From the NCBI GenBank assembly GCA_015680685.1, contig MNCI01011459.1, positions 204,031-240,478 of the forward strand: a stretch of 36,448 nucleotides of DNA, given 5' to 3'. The position numbers were made by a program, and so were the translations under genes. The notes beneath the pieces were generated by a model, which saw only the letters and a list, made by a program, of their open reading frames with translations, ran no database searches and had not been told where the DNA came from. Positions within the stretch are counted from its first letter, which is position 1; the number at the start of each line of letters is the position of its first letter. The stretch is from Gnetum montanum. Taxonomy: Eukaryota > Streptophyta > Gnetopsida > Gnetales > Gnetaceae. Positions 1 to 9,133 of this stretch are shown in pieces.

Positions 1-780
1 ATTAGCTCTACCATGTTAGCACTATGCCTAATTAACTTGTAGAACTAGTTCATAGAATCAAAATTTGATTCTATGAAAGAGCTCTACCACATTAGTAGTT
101 TCTAAGAACAAACTCGAAGAACCAAAATGTGGCTATATATATAAGCTCACTTTAACATTTTTCCATGTCAACTAGTAGAGTAGGTTCATAGAACAAGAAA
201 AAGATTCTACAAATTGGTTCTACAAGCCACATTAGGTTTGAAAATCTACTCTACCATGTTAGCTCACTAAGTAGTGAAAGCTTGAAATGGTTCTATAAGG
301 AAGAGCTAAAGGAGACTCTATGAGCCACATCATTATTAGGCCACATTAGCTTATAAAAGAGGTTTTTAGAGCTAAAAAATGACTTTACAAACTAGATCAT
401 TTTAAGTTCTACCATATTAACTCATGAAGCTCACTAATGAAGTTGAACTTTCATTCTATGAACAAGCTCACAATTAGTTCTACCATGTCAGCTCCTTTCA
501 ATGAATTTCTAGAGGCTTTGAGGTTACAAAACTAGTCCATACACATTGGCATCTAGATGAAGCTTTACGAGCTCATGAGAAATGAAAAGCCTTATCTACC
601 ATGTCATCATAACCCAACATGCTTTAACATGTTAGCATCAAACACATCAACAAATAGATGAGCCTTATCTTCTCATTGAGATTAAACACACTTTATCTAC
701 CATGACACCAAAATGCCACATGAGCACTTGCCACATCATAATAGCCCAAAGTAGACTTGTTTGAGGAGATCTGGGGAAAA
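1..780. repeat. Degenerate word-repeat region, possibly an old LTR
   Basis: Short words such as CTACCATGTTAGCTC, CCACATTAG and ATTCTATGAA recur in both orientations with irregular spacing over about 780 bases. A TATA-like stretch (TATATATATAAG) lies at 134-145 on the plus strand. No coding frame of any length is visible. Clustered short direct and inverted words next to a TATA box resemble the U3 part of an LTR, but I see neither a TG/CA boundary nor a partner copy in the window, and the region may begin before base 1. Assignment as an LTR is inference. Confidence 0.35.
49..77. repeat. 29-bp inverted repeat with 14-bp perfect arms
   Basis: The arms 49-62 (TTCATAGAATCAAA) and 64-77 (TTTGATTCTATGAA) are exact reverse complements separated by one base. 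It lies in the word-repeat region, where the half-word ATTCTATGAA recurs singly elsewhere. It may be a chance product of that repeat family or a protein-binding dyad. Confidence 0.7.
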
Positions 781-1590
781 GATTAGAGAAAATATACTAC
801 AAAAGTAAGAAGAAATTTCTTGTACAATGGTATTCTACCTTCATATTTAATTCAACTATTTTACTCCTATCCTATGACTTTATTCTTACTTTCCTATTTT
901 ATCTTAGTTGCTTAGCTAGTGATAAAGATTGTATTGTGCCTAACATCTTGTTTTTGGAATTTCTATATTGCTTGAATACTCTATATTTAACAATTTTTAG
1001 CATTTATTGATCAACTTTAAAATAGCTTTAGTTCTTCTCAAAGCATTTGTACATGTGAATAGAAGCCTTAATGTAAAATTTGCTTATTTGAGCCCAAGGA
1101 CTTAACAATTTTTGGTATTGCTAGCTAATTAAAAATAACTTTAGTTTTCAAAGTATTTCCTCATGTCAATAGTACCTCATTTCAATGTTTAGGAGTTTAT
1201 GAAAGTCTACTATACTATTTTTCTAAAATTCATTAAATCTTGCTCTATTTCCATTTTTCTTGTGGAACTTTCCCTCTAGGGGAGAGTGGTAATAGATTTT
1301 GTGGACTTGCACTTAAGCATTAGGTGAAAGACTAGTTTGGATAGGCAATGTATAATCCAGACTACATAGACTTGGCAGCTTTGATATTATGGAAATATTT
1401 TACTCACATTCATAATGAAATAAAGATGGAAAAATCTTCTCATAAAAGTGCTTTTATGGTTTAATTCTTATTAAGTAAAATTGTGAAGTTTATACTAAAT
1501 GATAGCACTTACGCATAGTTTTCTCTAAAACCACTAAGTTTATTTAGAGGTATCCAAGCCTTGGTGTTTGAAAGAATATCTCATCCTTGT
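781..1590. other. AT-rich sequence without recognised features
   Basis: No coding frame, terminal repeat or RNA gene is visible. Its position just upstream of the Copia RNase H remnant makes eroded Copia pol likely for part of it, but I cannot read pol motifs here. Confidence 0.3.
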
Positions 1591-1755
1591 GATTTTCATC
1601 ATGAGAAAGAGGACAACATTCGTGGTCCAAAGTAGGCTCCGACAAAAGACATAGAGGGAACCATTGTAATCAACCATGTTCAAACAAATTTTCAATTGGC
1701 TAATATTCTAACCAAAAATATTTATCCATTAGGATTGAATTTCTACTTAGAATAA
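1591..1755 (+). pseudogene. Ty1/Copia pol remnant (RNase H C-terminus)
   Basis: The frame ending at the TAA at 1753-1755 reads EGTIVINHVQTNFQLANILT followed by KNIYPLG. This resembles the end of Copia RNase H, whose family pattern is a beta strand 'hV.T..QlADilTK.l' followed by a short helix. The expected Asp of the ADIL motif is Asn here. An in-frame stop lies upstream of EGTIV, and no RT, integrase or LTR partner could be read nearby, so this is an orphan fragment of at most about 55 codons. It could be coincidental similarity, but the order of motif and spacing fits Copia well. Confidence 0.5.
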
Positions 1756-3235
1756 TTGTAGTTGTTATTCAAGACTCAAATGTCCTTAACATTCTTATTC
1801 ATGGCCATCCTCATCAAGGAGCTCAAATTAAAGATCTACATCAAAGTCTAATTTTATATTCAAAAATTTAATTTTTTCTTAAAACAACTTCTAACTAGGA
1901 ACAAAGTTATGTAATAATTAAAAAAATTATTTTTATAGAAAGAAAAAAGAAAGTTTTATTTAAAGAAATCTTAAAAATATTTCAAGGATTGATGGAAGTA
2001 GAAAAGCTTTAAAAGAACAATAAATACTCTTCATTTCCACTTCATGATATAGGAAAAATCTCTTTTCTTACATGTATTTTGACCCCCAATGCTAAGGATA
2101 TTTATTTGTAATAGGCCCAACCTCATTGATAATGATTTTATTCAAAGATTAAAAAGAAGATATTAATTATGCTTAGCTTCAAAAAAAATACTATAATTTA
2201 TCATACTTTCTCTCACATCTTTCTTATACTTTCCTAATTCTCATCTCTCTCACATTATTTCTTATAATTTTTGCATTAGTTACTGCATTCTCTCATTAAC
2301 TATCATAACATTTTACAAGCTTTCACATGCTCTCACATCAATACTTTCAAGTTCAAAGATTAATCAAAATTTAAAATCCAAGGACATTTTGTGTCGTTCA
2401 ACCATTCAACAATAAGTAAAATCTTTTTACTAGATTTGCAACTAATAGTCAAGGAAGTCCAAGGCTTTCATTCATCATTGTATTGTTCAACCATCATTTT
2501 TTATCAACAAACTATTCATAAGAATTAACTTTACCTTACAAAAGTTAGTATAAGTTCAAAATTTGCAACTTGAAGATCATTTTTTTAAGAAAATAAAATC
2601 ATTTGTTGTTATTACAAGTAAATTAGCAACATTCTTCAATTCAAGCGTCTATTATTATCAACTTTGATAAAAAATCATTGTTGTAGTCATTACCTTAAGA
2701 ACCTAGAGACTCTTGACCATTGCTTGTTTCGATGCACTTTTATTTTGTCCATTTAGTAGCATCTTCATTCATTGATGGGATCTCTAGTTTCTACACATGC
2801 AACTTTGGAGTACATAATAATTCATTAGTCCTTTTTCTCAAGATGATGGAAAAGATAAAAAAATAAAAAAACCTTCTTTTTTTTGTGCTTTCTATCAATG
2901 TTGGGTTGCAAAAAATTAATATGTGTTTTCATGTGTGGAAATAAACCTCATCATCATATTTTTAAAAAATTTCAATTATAACTACAAATGAGCTCTTATG
3001 GTAATTCAAAATTTAAGAAAACTAACATGTATTCTAATTAGTATGATCCTTGTTTATTTTTATATATGAATGATGAAGCATCGTATATTTTATGTTAAAA
3101 AGTTGAAAGTTGATATAGTCCCTGTTTTGGAATTAATGAAATTTATGCTAGTCAACTACAATAATGTATCTGCTATATTACAAGCTAGAATACTATATCA
3201 CAAATATGATATCATAATTACAATAAATAAACAAT
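1756..3235. other. AT-rich intergenic sequence
   Basis: No gene is visible. Around 2210-2340 there is a pyrimidine-rich tract with repeated TCTCACAT/TCTCTCAC words, as seen in some LTR leader regions, but no terminal repeat could be paired with it. The 3060-3180 part has a diverged copy near 25735 and is listed separately. Confidence 0.3.
3060..3180 (+). repeat. Dispersed repeat, copy 1 (partner at 25735-25862)
   Basis: Both copies share GATGAAGCATC near the start, then a run ending in a pattern of 'T.ATGAAA.TT..T.AG.CA.CT.CAATA.TG.ATCTG.TATAT'. Similarity stops abruptly at both ends. The copies lie about 22 kb apart in the same orientation and are clearly old. The class is unknown: possibly a SINE body, an LTR fragment or a MITE. 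Confidence 0.5.
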
Positions 3236-3360
3236 GAGACGTTAGCCTAGTGGTAGACTCTTGATTTGAAATTTTTAAGTCATGGGCTTAATTTTGGTGG
3301 ACAATGCTGAGTTATAAAGTTCTAATTAGACTATACATCTTAGGGTGTATGACATTATAA
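3236..3360 (+). mobile_element. tRNA-derived SINE-like segment
   Basis: TTAGCCTAGTGGTAGA at 3242-3257 matches a tRNA-type A box (TRGCNNAGY...GG). About 30 bases later, 3284-3295 (GGGCTTAATTTT) sits where a B box (GGTTCGANNCC) would be and resembles one after CpG decay. The following ACAATGCTGAG and GTGTATGACATTA resemble an unrelated SINE body. It cannot be a working tRNA: there is no acceptor stem or cloverleaf. Inference: a Pol III-type SINE head, heavily mutated. Ends are approximate and no target duplication was found. Confidence 0.45.
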
Positions 3361-3640
3361 TTATTTTCAAGTTTTAGCATCTCGTAATCAAAATAAATGC
3401 CTATAAATATGGTTCATCTATGATGTTTATGATGTCATTTAATCATCATAGTAGAAAAACTCATGTAGTTTGATTCCATAGAAGTTAGAACAATCAATGA
3501 ATGCCCACAACATAAACTTAGATTAATTGAAATAAGTCATATTTGAGTGATATTGTACCTAGATGAAATTCATGACAATAATAAGATTGAAATTAATTTA
3601 ATTTCATTGTAGCACTAACTTATTTTAATGTTTCTTATTA

Positions 3641-3645
3641 ATAAT
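3641..3645. repeat. Target site duplication (ATAAT), left copy
   Basis: ATAAT directly abuts the TG of the left LTR and is repeated exactly at 12107-12111 directly after the CA of the right LTR. Five bases is the usual LTR-retrotransposon duplication, and it fixes the boundaries of the 8.46-kb element. Confidence 0.9.
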
Positions 3646-4334
3646 TGATGAGTGGCGAGATACCCCTACACTCAACCATATGAATACGAGCGTTCTCACG
3701 CGCAATCTAGTCGAACTCCGCAGACGGACTAGTTGTGACACCTAGATCGTTAACCTTAGGTCACAGTTTGCTGTCTTCCCACCTGGACTAGCATTTATAT
3801 TTTTCACATATGGTTTAGTCCAGAGTGAGGTGTATGATGTGTTCCTAATCTAACCGCTACTCCTGAAGGCAGTGGAAAATGATATTAACTAAGCTAAGCT
3901 AGGAGGGAAAGGGTAAGAAGATCTAATCTAGCCTAAGTGTGATGAGCATCATCCATACACATCTTGGACCTCATGCATGACTACCACAAGCGCAGATCCT
4001 AGGTACGCCACTGGAATACCAAGTAGTCACACTAATGCTCATAATCAAGTCGTACTCATTCCGTGTTACTAGGAGTTTAAGGGTGAGAGAGAAAGTAGTA
4101 AATAACAATTAAATAAATAACAAAGTGAATGCTGCAATGATGAAGTAATCTTGATCTTTATTGTTGGTCATGTGCATGTCCAAGTACATCATACTCGAAT
4201 AAAGAATGTTGTACAATTACATTCACCACACTGCGGGTAGACACGGGGAAAAATAATCTATCTCTGGAGGTATTAAACTACCAGATCTTCGCTACTTCTA
4301 CTCTCTAATTGCCTAAACAAGGGAGAGCTACTTC

Positions 4335-4345
4335 TTATTTATAGA
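4335..4345 (-). promoter_or_regulatory. TATA box of the LTR promoter (3' LTR copy)
   Basis: On the minus strand this reads TCTATAAATAA, a canonical plant TATA box, 15 bases downstream of the palindrome array. Transcription toward the element interior would start about 30 bases further on in the equivalent 5' LTR. That partner copy at 11979-11989 has mutated to TCTATAACTAA. Confidence 0.65.
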
Positions 4346-4360
4346 CATTACAATGGACTA

Positions 4361-4502
4361 CGATATCGCATACGCAATATCACAGGGAAGACACGATATC
4401 GCAGGGGATGCGATATCATGACAAATGCGATATCGCGTACGCGATATCGCGAGGGATGCAATATCGCGACGAATGCAATATCGCAGCCCATGTGATATCA
4501 TG
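4361..4502. repeat. GCGATATCGC palindrome array, copy in the 3' LTR
   Basis: About ten units centred on GATATC or its decay forms AATATC/GATATT, mostly in the palindromic context GCGATATCGC, occupy 142 bases. Alternating spacers such as GTAC, AGGGAAGA and GGGATG separate them. The array sits immediately upstream of the TATA box in the transcribed orientation, as expected for a repeated activator-binding element or a nucleation site for methylation. Deviating units look like CpG deaminations of the same core. Confidence 0.85.
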
Positions 4503-4510
4503 TCCCATCA

Positions 4511-4521
4511 TACCCCCATGA
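4511..4521 (-). promoter_or_regulatory. Short polypurine tract
   Basis: On the minus strand CATGGGGGTA lies directly before the first base of the 3' LTR, the position where plus-strand DNA synthesis is primed in LTR elements. It is short and interrupted, so its role is inferred from position. Confidence 0.5.
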
Positions 4522-4677
4522 CTGAATAAAAACTCATCCTCAAGTTACAAAGAGAACAAGCTCCATTGATTACACAGTGGATAAGTATGGGATTATTAAC
4601 TGGAAAAAGAAATGGACTAATGCCACAGTGTGGGAAGACACAACACAGAAAAATACTACAACAACAAAAAATGAAAA

Positions 4678-7429
4678 TCATGTAGTTCCTGGTGGCAGTG
4701 GCTCCTTCATGGGTGCTTTCCCTTTGTCATGTGCTCTAAGCTTTGAAGCTTGATGGCATTGAAGTATGGCCTGGAGCTTCTCCTCTTCGATCCAAGGGTC
4801 TTGTGCCATCCATGCTAGTGTTCCTATGTTTAATGGAGTTGGCACCTCCCATGGACAGGGTAGTTGTGGGAACATTTGGTTGGCTTTGACATACCATGCC
4901 ACAAACACCCATCGTTCCTCCTCATAGGCTCTAGCTTTGTTCTTGTATTCATGAAGGTCCGTTAGCCATCAAGCCAAGTCGGTTGCAACGTCTTTCTGTC
5001 CTTGGTAGCTTGCTTTGACCACCTCAAGTTCAGAATTTGCGAATTCTGCTTCATATTTGATATGGGTGGAAGCTACCTACTGCTCGAGCTCTATTCTCAG
5101 GTGCCCTGCTATTAACATGGCAAGGTTGGCCTATCTAAAGTTTGTCAACTCCATGTATTCTATCAATTCCTGGATCTGAAGGTCCCGATTCTTAACTTCG
5201 ACTTGGTGGGCGAAGGCGTAAGTCTCCAATATGGCCCACCAGTCAGTGTGTTGAGCACTGATAGTGTTGATTTGAGCCTTGGCCATATGGATCTCCTTCT
5301 CTAGGATTTGTTTATACATCCCCACCTGATCACAAAAATGCTCCTTCAGCTTCTTGTGTCGTTAACCCTCATTCTGCCACGTGCTTATCTCAATTGCTGA
5401 TTTTTGTCGAATAGTGTGTACCTCCTCCATTGAGAGGGTTTGATTTCCTCTGGCTAAATGGCTTACTCTCAGTTGACCTGAATGAATTATTCTCGTAGTT
5501 AATGAAAGTGTTCATCGAGAATGTTCTTTTGTTTCTTTACAGTGGTCAACTGAAGGTTATCTACAACCAAATGCTTATTCTCTTCTTCTAAGGCCTTGAG
5601 TGCCTTAAGATGCGCATGTGTTTGTGCATGTGCTATGGAGGCATCCTAAACAGCTGTCTCCTTTTCTTCTGCCACCTTCTTATTCTCTGTGATCAACTTT
5701 ATTAACTGCTTGGTTCTGAAATTTTCTAACTAGTCTGTGGGAAAAAATTGCAGAGGATCCCGCTATGCTGCTTGTAAGGCTACGAGCTGCTCTTGTAGTT
5801 TCTACACTTCAGCTTCAGCATGCTTGACCCTTACTTTGGATATAACCAGCTTCCCCTTTGTGGAAATGAGGTTTGATTGAATTTCTATGATATCTTGAGG
5901 GATGTCAAACAGAGATGTCATTACTTTTCCTATTTGAAGCAATCTGTCAAGTACATCCTCATGTTCCGCAGGAGTCATTGAGGTTTCGGCAAGAGTTTGA
6001 GCATTCCTTGCTCCTGAAAGATCTGCCGGTGGCACAATAGGTATGTTGAAAGATTCTTTGATGTGGTCTGCAACCACATCTGCAGCTCCCATGGCATTCT
6101 AGTGTTGCTTGACCATCACAGTGGCCCCTTCACCAGTCTCTAATTTCACCTGAAAAGATGTCGTGTTTCCTGAGATCTGTTGCGACCATCTACTTTTCCC
6201 TCCTCTTGTTTGAATGGATAATTCACCCCTTGTGCGATCTAATGAAACTGTAGGCTGACTAGCATCATCAATGACGTGGAAGAGGTTTGCATTATCATGA
6301 CTTCCCCAACTGACTGTCTCAGCGATGGTCCTAAGATGACTCATCAACGGTCTGTAGTCTTACGGTGGCGGTGGCTGATCTTGACCTTGCCAGGTCTTAC
6401 TTCTTGTTGTTGGCTAGGACTCGTGGTTGGAGGTTGACTAGGTTCTGTAAGTTGAGTTGCAGGTGGTCCAATCATCTTTTCTTCTTCTTCTTCGAGTCTT
6501 AGCTCTTTGCCAGTGCTCTTTCTTGGAGCTGGTGCCTTTAGTAATTCGGCATAAGAAGCATTCTAGGCTTTTCAGAGGATTTCATTAGTGTATCCCTGAA
6601 TACCAGCCTATCAGCAAAGCTTGCTAATAAGATAGGGGAAAGGCAACGCCATCTTCCCTAACTTCTGTTCTTCAAATCACCTTAGGATCTCCATCAAATA
6701 TAGATGGGGAAGGTTAGCGTTAACCTTTCCCATCAACATTGCACATCCTCTGGCCACATATGTTGATATTCTTTTTAAGCCTTTTGTGGGAAAGAGGTGA
6801 TAGGTTCCAATTTTGAAATAAACTCTCTCTTCCATCATCAATTCTCCAAAAGCTTTGTCTCTGCCATAAGCCTTCTCTAACCAATCCCTTCGCACATCGA
6901 GGTCTGAATGGGTAGATAACCGAGCAACCTGGGGCCCTAAATTTGGAAGGTTTAACACTTACAAAATAGCTTGTGCAGAGAAGTCAAATGTCACACCACA
7001 AATGTTAACAGTGGATCCTTGCTCCCTATTGTTCCAGAACTGGTACATTTCACCTAAGTACCAAGCACTACTTTCAGAGAGGATAGGCCAAAATGGAGAC
7101 CCTTTGAGGTGATCCCTAATAGCCTCAAGAGTGAACTCTACAAAAGATTCAAAGTTTAGCTCCACAATCACCGCATCGAATGTGGACTTCTCATGGATAG
7201 CCTAAACACATTCCTAGGGCAACATGAGTTGTTGTCCCAGTTCAGGCGCAGCAGCAACTCCCACTTCTGCCTGCCCGGACCATCCAGTAGGAGGTTCTTC
7301 TTGATGGATGCTGAATGATTACACCTCCTGTTCTGTATGTTGTCTGGTAGGGCCTTGTCTTCCACCTCTCTGAGATCATTTCTTTCCACCTTGAATAGGA
7401 CCATCCTGCTGTGCACGTTTCGAAGCCAT
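4678..7429 (-). pseudogene. ORF2 of the element: plant-transposon-protein/env-position ORF with coiled-coil tail, broken
   Basis: From the ATG at 7429 (MASKRAQQDG) one frame runs to about 6350. It then shifts to a second frame (about 6350-5500) and a third (5325-4678), for roughly 900 codons with many stops. The first third contains a globular part: an FESFVEFTLEAIRDHLKG segment, WYLGEMYQFWNN, and then THLFP-type and 'RISTYVARGCAMLMGK', 'NLPHLYLMEILR' and 'MALPFPYLISKLC' blocks. This order resembles the putative plant transposon protein domain (PF20167-like) found in third-ORF positions of plant Ty3 elements. A proline/glutamine-rich linker follows (about 6500-6370), then a long heptad-rich, Glu/Lys/Gln-rich coiled coil (about 5830-5130). 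No signal peptide or clear membrane span is seen, so calling it an envelope protein would go too far. Its ATG follows TGATTGCAG, a good 3' splice site. Confidence 0.6.
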
Positions 7430-7901
7430 CTGCAATCACATGGGTCAAGCATTAGTAAGGTTGTTGTTTTCAAAGTTAAGTTCTATCTTACTGCTTTCCT
7501 CAATTAAAGATCTTATGTTATAATGTGTGATCATGCCCGAAAGTTTGTAATAATGGGTCTTGTGACTTAGGTGGTTTCCATTTTAATCTCCCGATGTACC
7601 TAAGGGTTATATGATTTTTGGCACAATTATTCTAAGTGTTAGTGTTAATTACCCTAATTGATGTCCTTTGGGAAATGATAAATTTCAAAAAAGTTAGGAA
7701 CTTTTCGGTAAGTGTCTCTCCCCCACGACTGAACTGAACACTCCGGGTTCTAGCAGGTTCAAACGGAATTAAAATCGGAGCACCAGTGAGCGAGATATGA
7801 GTGAAAAAGCAAGGCTCACACAATCACAAGTTGTAGAGAAAAATTTCAACAACTCCCCCTGCATGAATGGCAAAATTATGCTAAGTGTTCTGGTGGGGAT
7901 A
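7430..7901 (-). promoter_or_regulatory. Leader of ORF2 with possible intron
   Basis: The stretch lies between the internal TATA box and the ORF2 start. Just before the ATG (minus strand) stands TTACTAATGC, a plausible branch site, and then TGATTGCAG. Possible donors are GTAAGA at 7491-7486 (62-base intron) and AGGTACAT near 7604. No coding frame runs through it. Splicing is inference. Confidence 0.3.
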
Positions 7902-7913
7902 CCTATTTATAGG
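7902..7913 (-). promoter_or_regulatory. Internal TATA box upstream of ORF2
   Basis: CCTATAAATAGG on the minus strand is a canonical TATA sequence 9 bases downstream of the third GATATC array and about 470 bases upstream of the ORF2 ATG. The array-TATA arrangement copies that of the LTRs (spacings 13-15 bases there), which suggests a separate promoter for ORF2 (inference). Confidence 0.55.
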
Positions 7914-7920
7914 AAAATAG

Positions 7921-7996
7921 GACGCGATATTGCATACGATACATCACGTACGAGATATCACATGGGAAGCAATATCGCTTAAGCGATATCTCGTCC
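7921..7996. repeat. GATATC palindrome array, internal copy
   Basis: It contains CGCGATATTGC, GAGATATCAC, CAATATCGC and AAGCGATATC units, with the LTR-type spacer GGGAAG between a GATATCAC and a AATATCGC unit. It is shorter and more decayed than the LTR arrays, but the unit order and spacer are recognisably the same. No LTR ends or target duplication were found around it. Confidence 0.75.
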
Positions 7997-9133
7997 CTAG
8001 TGATGTGAGACACCAAGAAAATACTAAATTTTTAATGAATTTTCTTGAAATTAATGTTGGAAATTGAGGACATTGGCAAGTATTAAGATGTCCTAGGGTA
8101 ATTTCATTGATTCGAGAGGCACTCTTAATGATAATGATGTGAACTATAGTAATAAAAATTTGGCAATTACGAAGAAAAAAGGGAATGTAATGGTACATTA
8201 GAACGTTAAAGTCATAGAGGGATAATAATAGGGAAAGAAAATTATGAGAAATTAAGCTAAGGATAAGAAATTATGTGTTTGAGCTAGAGAATCAGTGAAG
8301 ATCACAACAAAAATTACACAAGTGGGTCCTCCCCAAAGTAGGTTTCAACCTATAATGCCCTTGTGTAACCACACTTAAAGTGTTCATGGGCACTAGAAGG
8401 GTTAAATGTAATCCACACTAACTCCACAAAACACACACATTTAAATATCACCAAAATGAGGTAAAAATTCTATGCTACACAGAACATGAGCTACAATTAT
8501 ACGAACAGTGAGATGAGACAAACTATAGAAAGGGATCGTAGAGATTGGGACATGAGGTAACTGACCCAGGGCACAATGAATCATGTGTGTAAAGCATGAT
8601 TAAGGTGTCATTACCCCATCATTCCAAGATCAGGACCAAGTCCATTCCTCTAATCAGTGACATCGCATTATTTCATCTCATGGTGAACAACTATGAGAGT
8701 ACCATAACAACAAGGCGTACAATCCTTGGCGTTTTATATAAGGGAGGAGTGATTTTTGTTTTATGGCACTTTATTTTTCTTTTTCTATCTCTTTTTTTCT
8801 TTTTTGAACTTTATTGAATCCAAAGAAGCCATCAACCTTCAGGCATGGGTGCATGTCTTTCCAGTGGAACCCCCTAGAACAGCATTTAATTTTTGAGTGC
8901 CCTTTTGATTACTCTTACTCCCATTTCTCATTAGATCTACAAGGATCTTAGTACAACCACATTGCATGATAACACCCACAGATGTCACCAAAGAGAATCT
9001 GCAAGTCCCCTTGATGTCACACCTTAATCATTCCCTCTTGGTCCATCCTTCTTCATTCTGGGTACAATGAACACAAAATTANCAAAAAGTTGTAAAATTA
9101 AAGAAAATGAAAAATATTTATTAATCCTACTTG
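7997..9133. other. Interior of the element where pol would be expected; non-coding
   Basis: The stretch between gag and the ORF2 promoter shows no RT, RNase H, protease or integrase motif on either strand. A plus-strand TATA-like sequence (TTTTATATAAGGG) lies near 8734 and a T-rich tract at about 8763-8812. One unresolved base (N) is at 9082. About 1.1 kb is too short for pol, so pol was lost or never present rather than merely decayed. Confidence 0.5.

Larger units (their letters stand above)
3646..4510 (-). repeat. 3' LTR of the 8.46-kb element
   Basis: It starts TGATGAGTGG and ends TCCCATCA, so both ends carry TG/CA. It aligns end to end with 11265-12106. On the minus strand it holds, in order, the GATATC palindrome array (4502-4361), a TATA box (4345-4335) and a leader/U5 section ending at 3646. 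Relative to its partner it lacks two short segments near 3945 and 3990 and has more array units. Confidence 0.9.

Noticed and set aside
3242-3297. A functional tRNA gene
   Set aside because: Only A-box similarity and a poor B box; no acceptor stem, anticodon arm or T arm can be folded.
4361-4502. CRISPR-like reading of the GATATC array
   Set aside because: Units are short palindromes with repeated, not unique, spacers, inside an LTR of a plant element; there is no leader or cas gene.
4678-7429. Naming ORF2 an envelope gene
   Set aside because: It has env-like position only; no signal peptide, furin-type site or membrane span is visible and the tail is a coiled coil.
7481-8017. A solo LTR around the internal GATATC array
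   Set aside because: I could not find matching TG/CA ends with a target duplication, nor similarity to the LTRs beyond the array and TATA; kept as an alternative in the findings.
8596-8817. 73-codon plus-strand frame ending in a Phe/Leu-rich stretch, membrane-like
   Set aside because: The hydrophobic end is simply translation of the T-rich tract; no start context or homology.
9082-9082. The single N as a biological feature
   Set aside because: It is an unresolved base call; it does suggest possible assembly uncertainty nearby.
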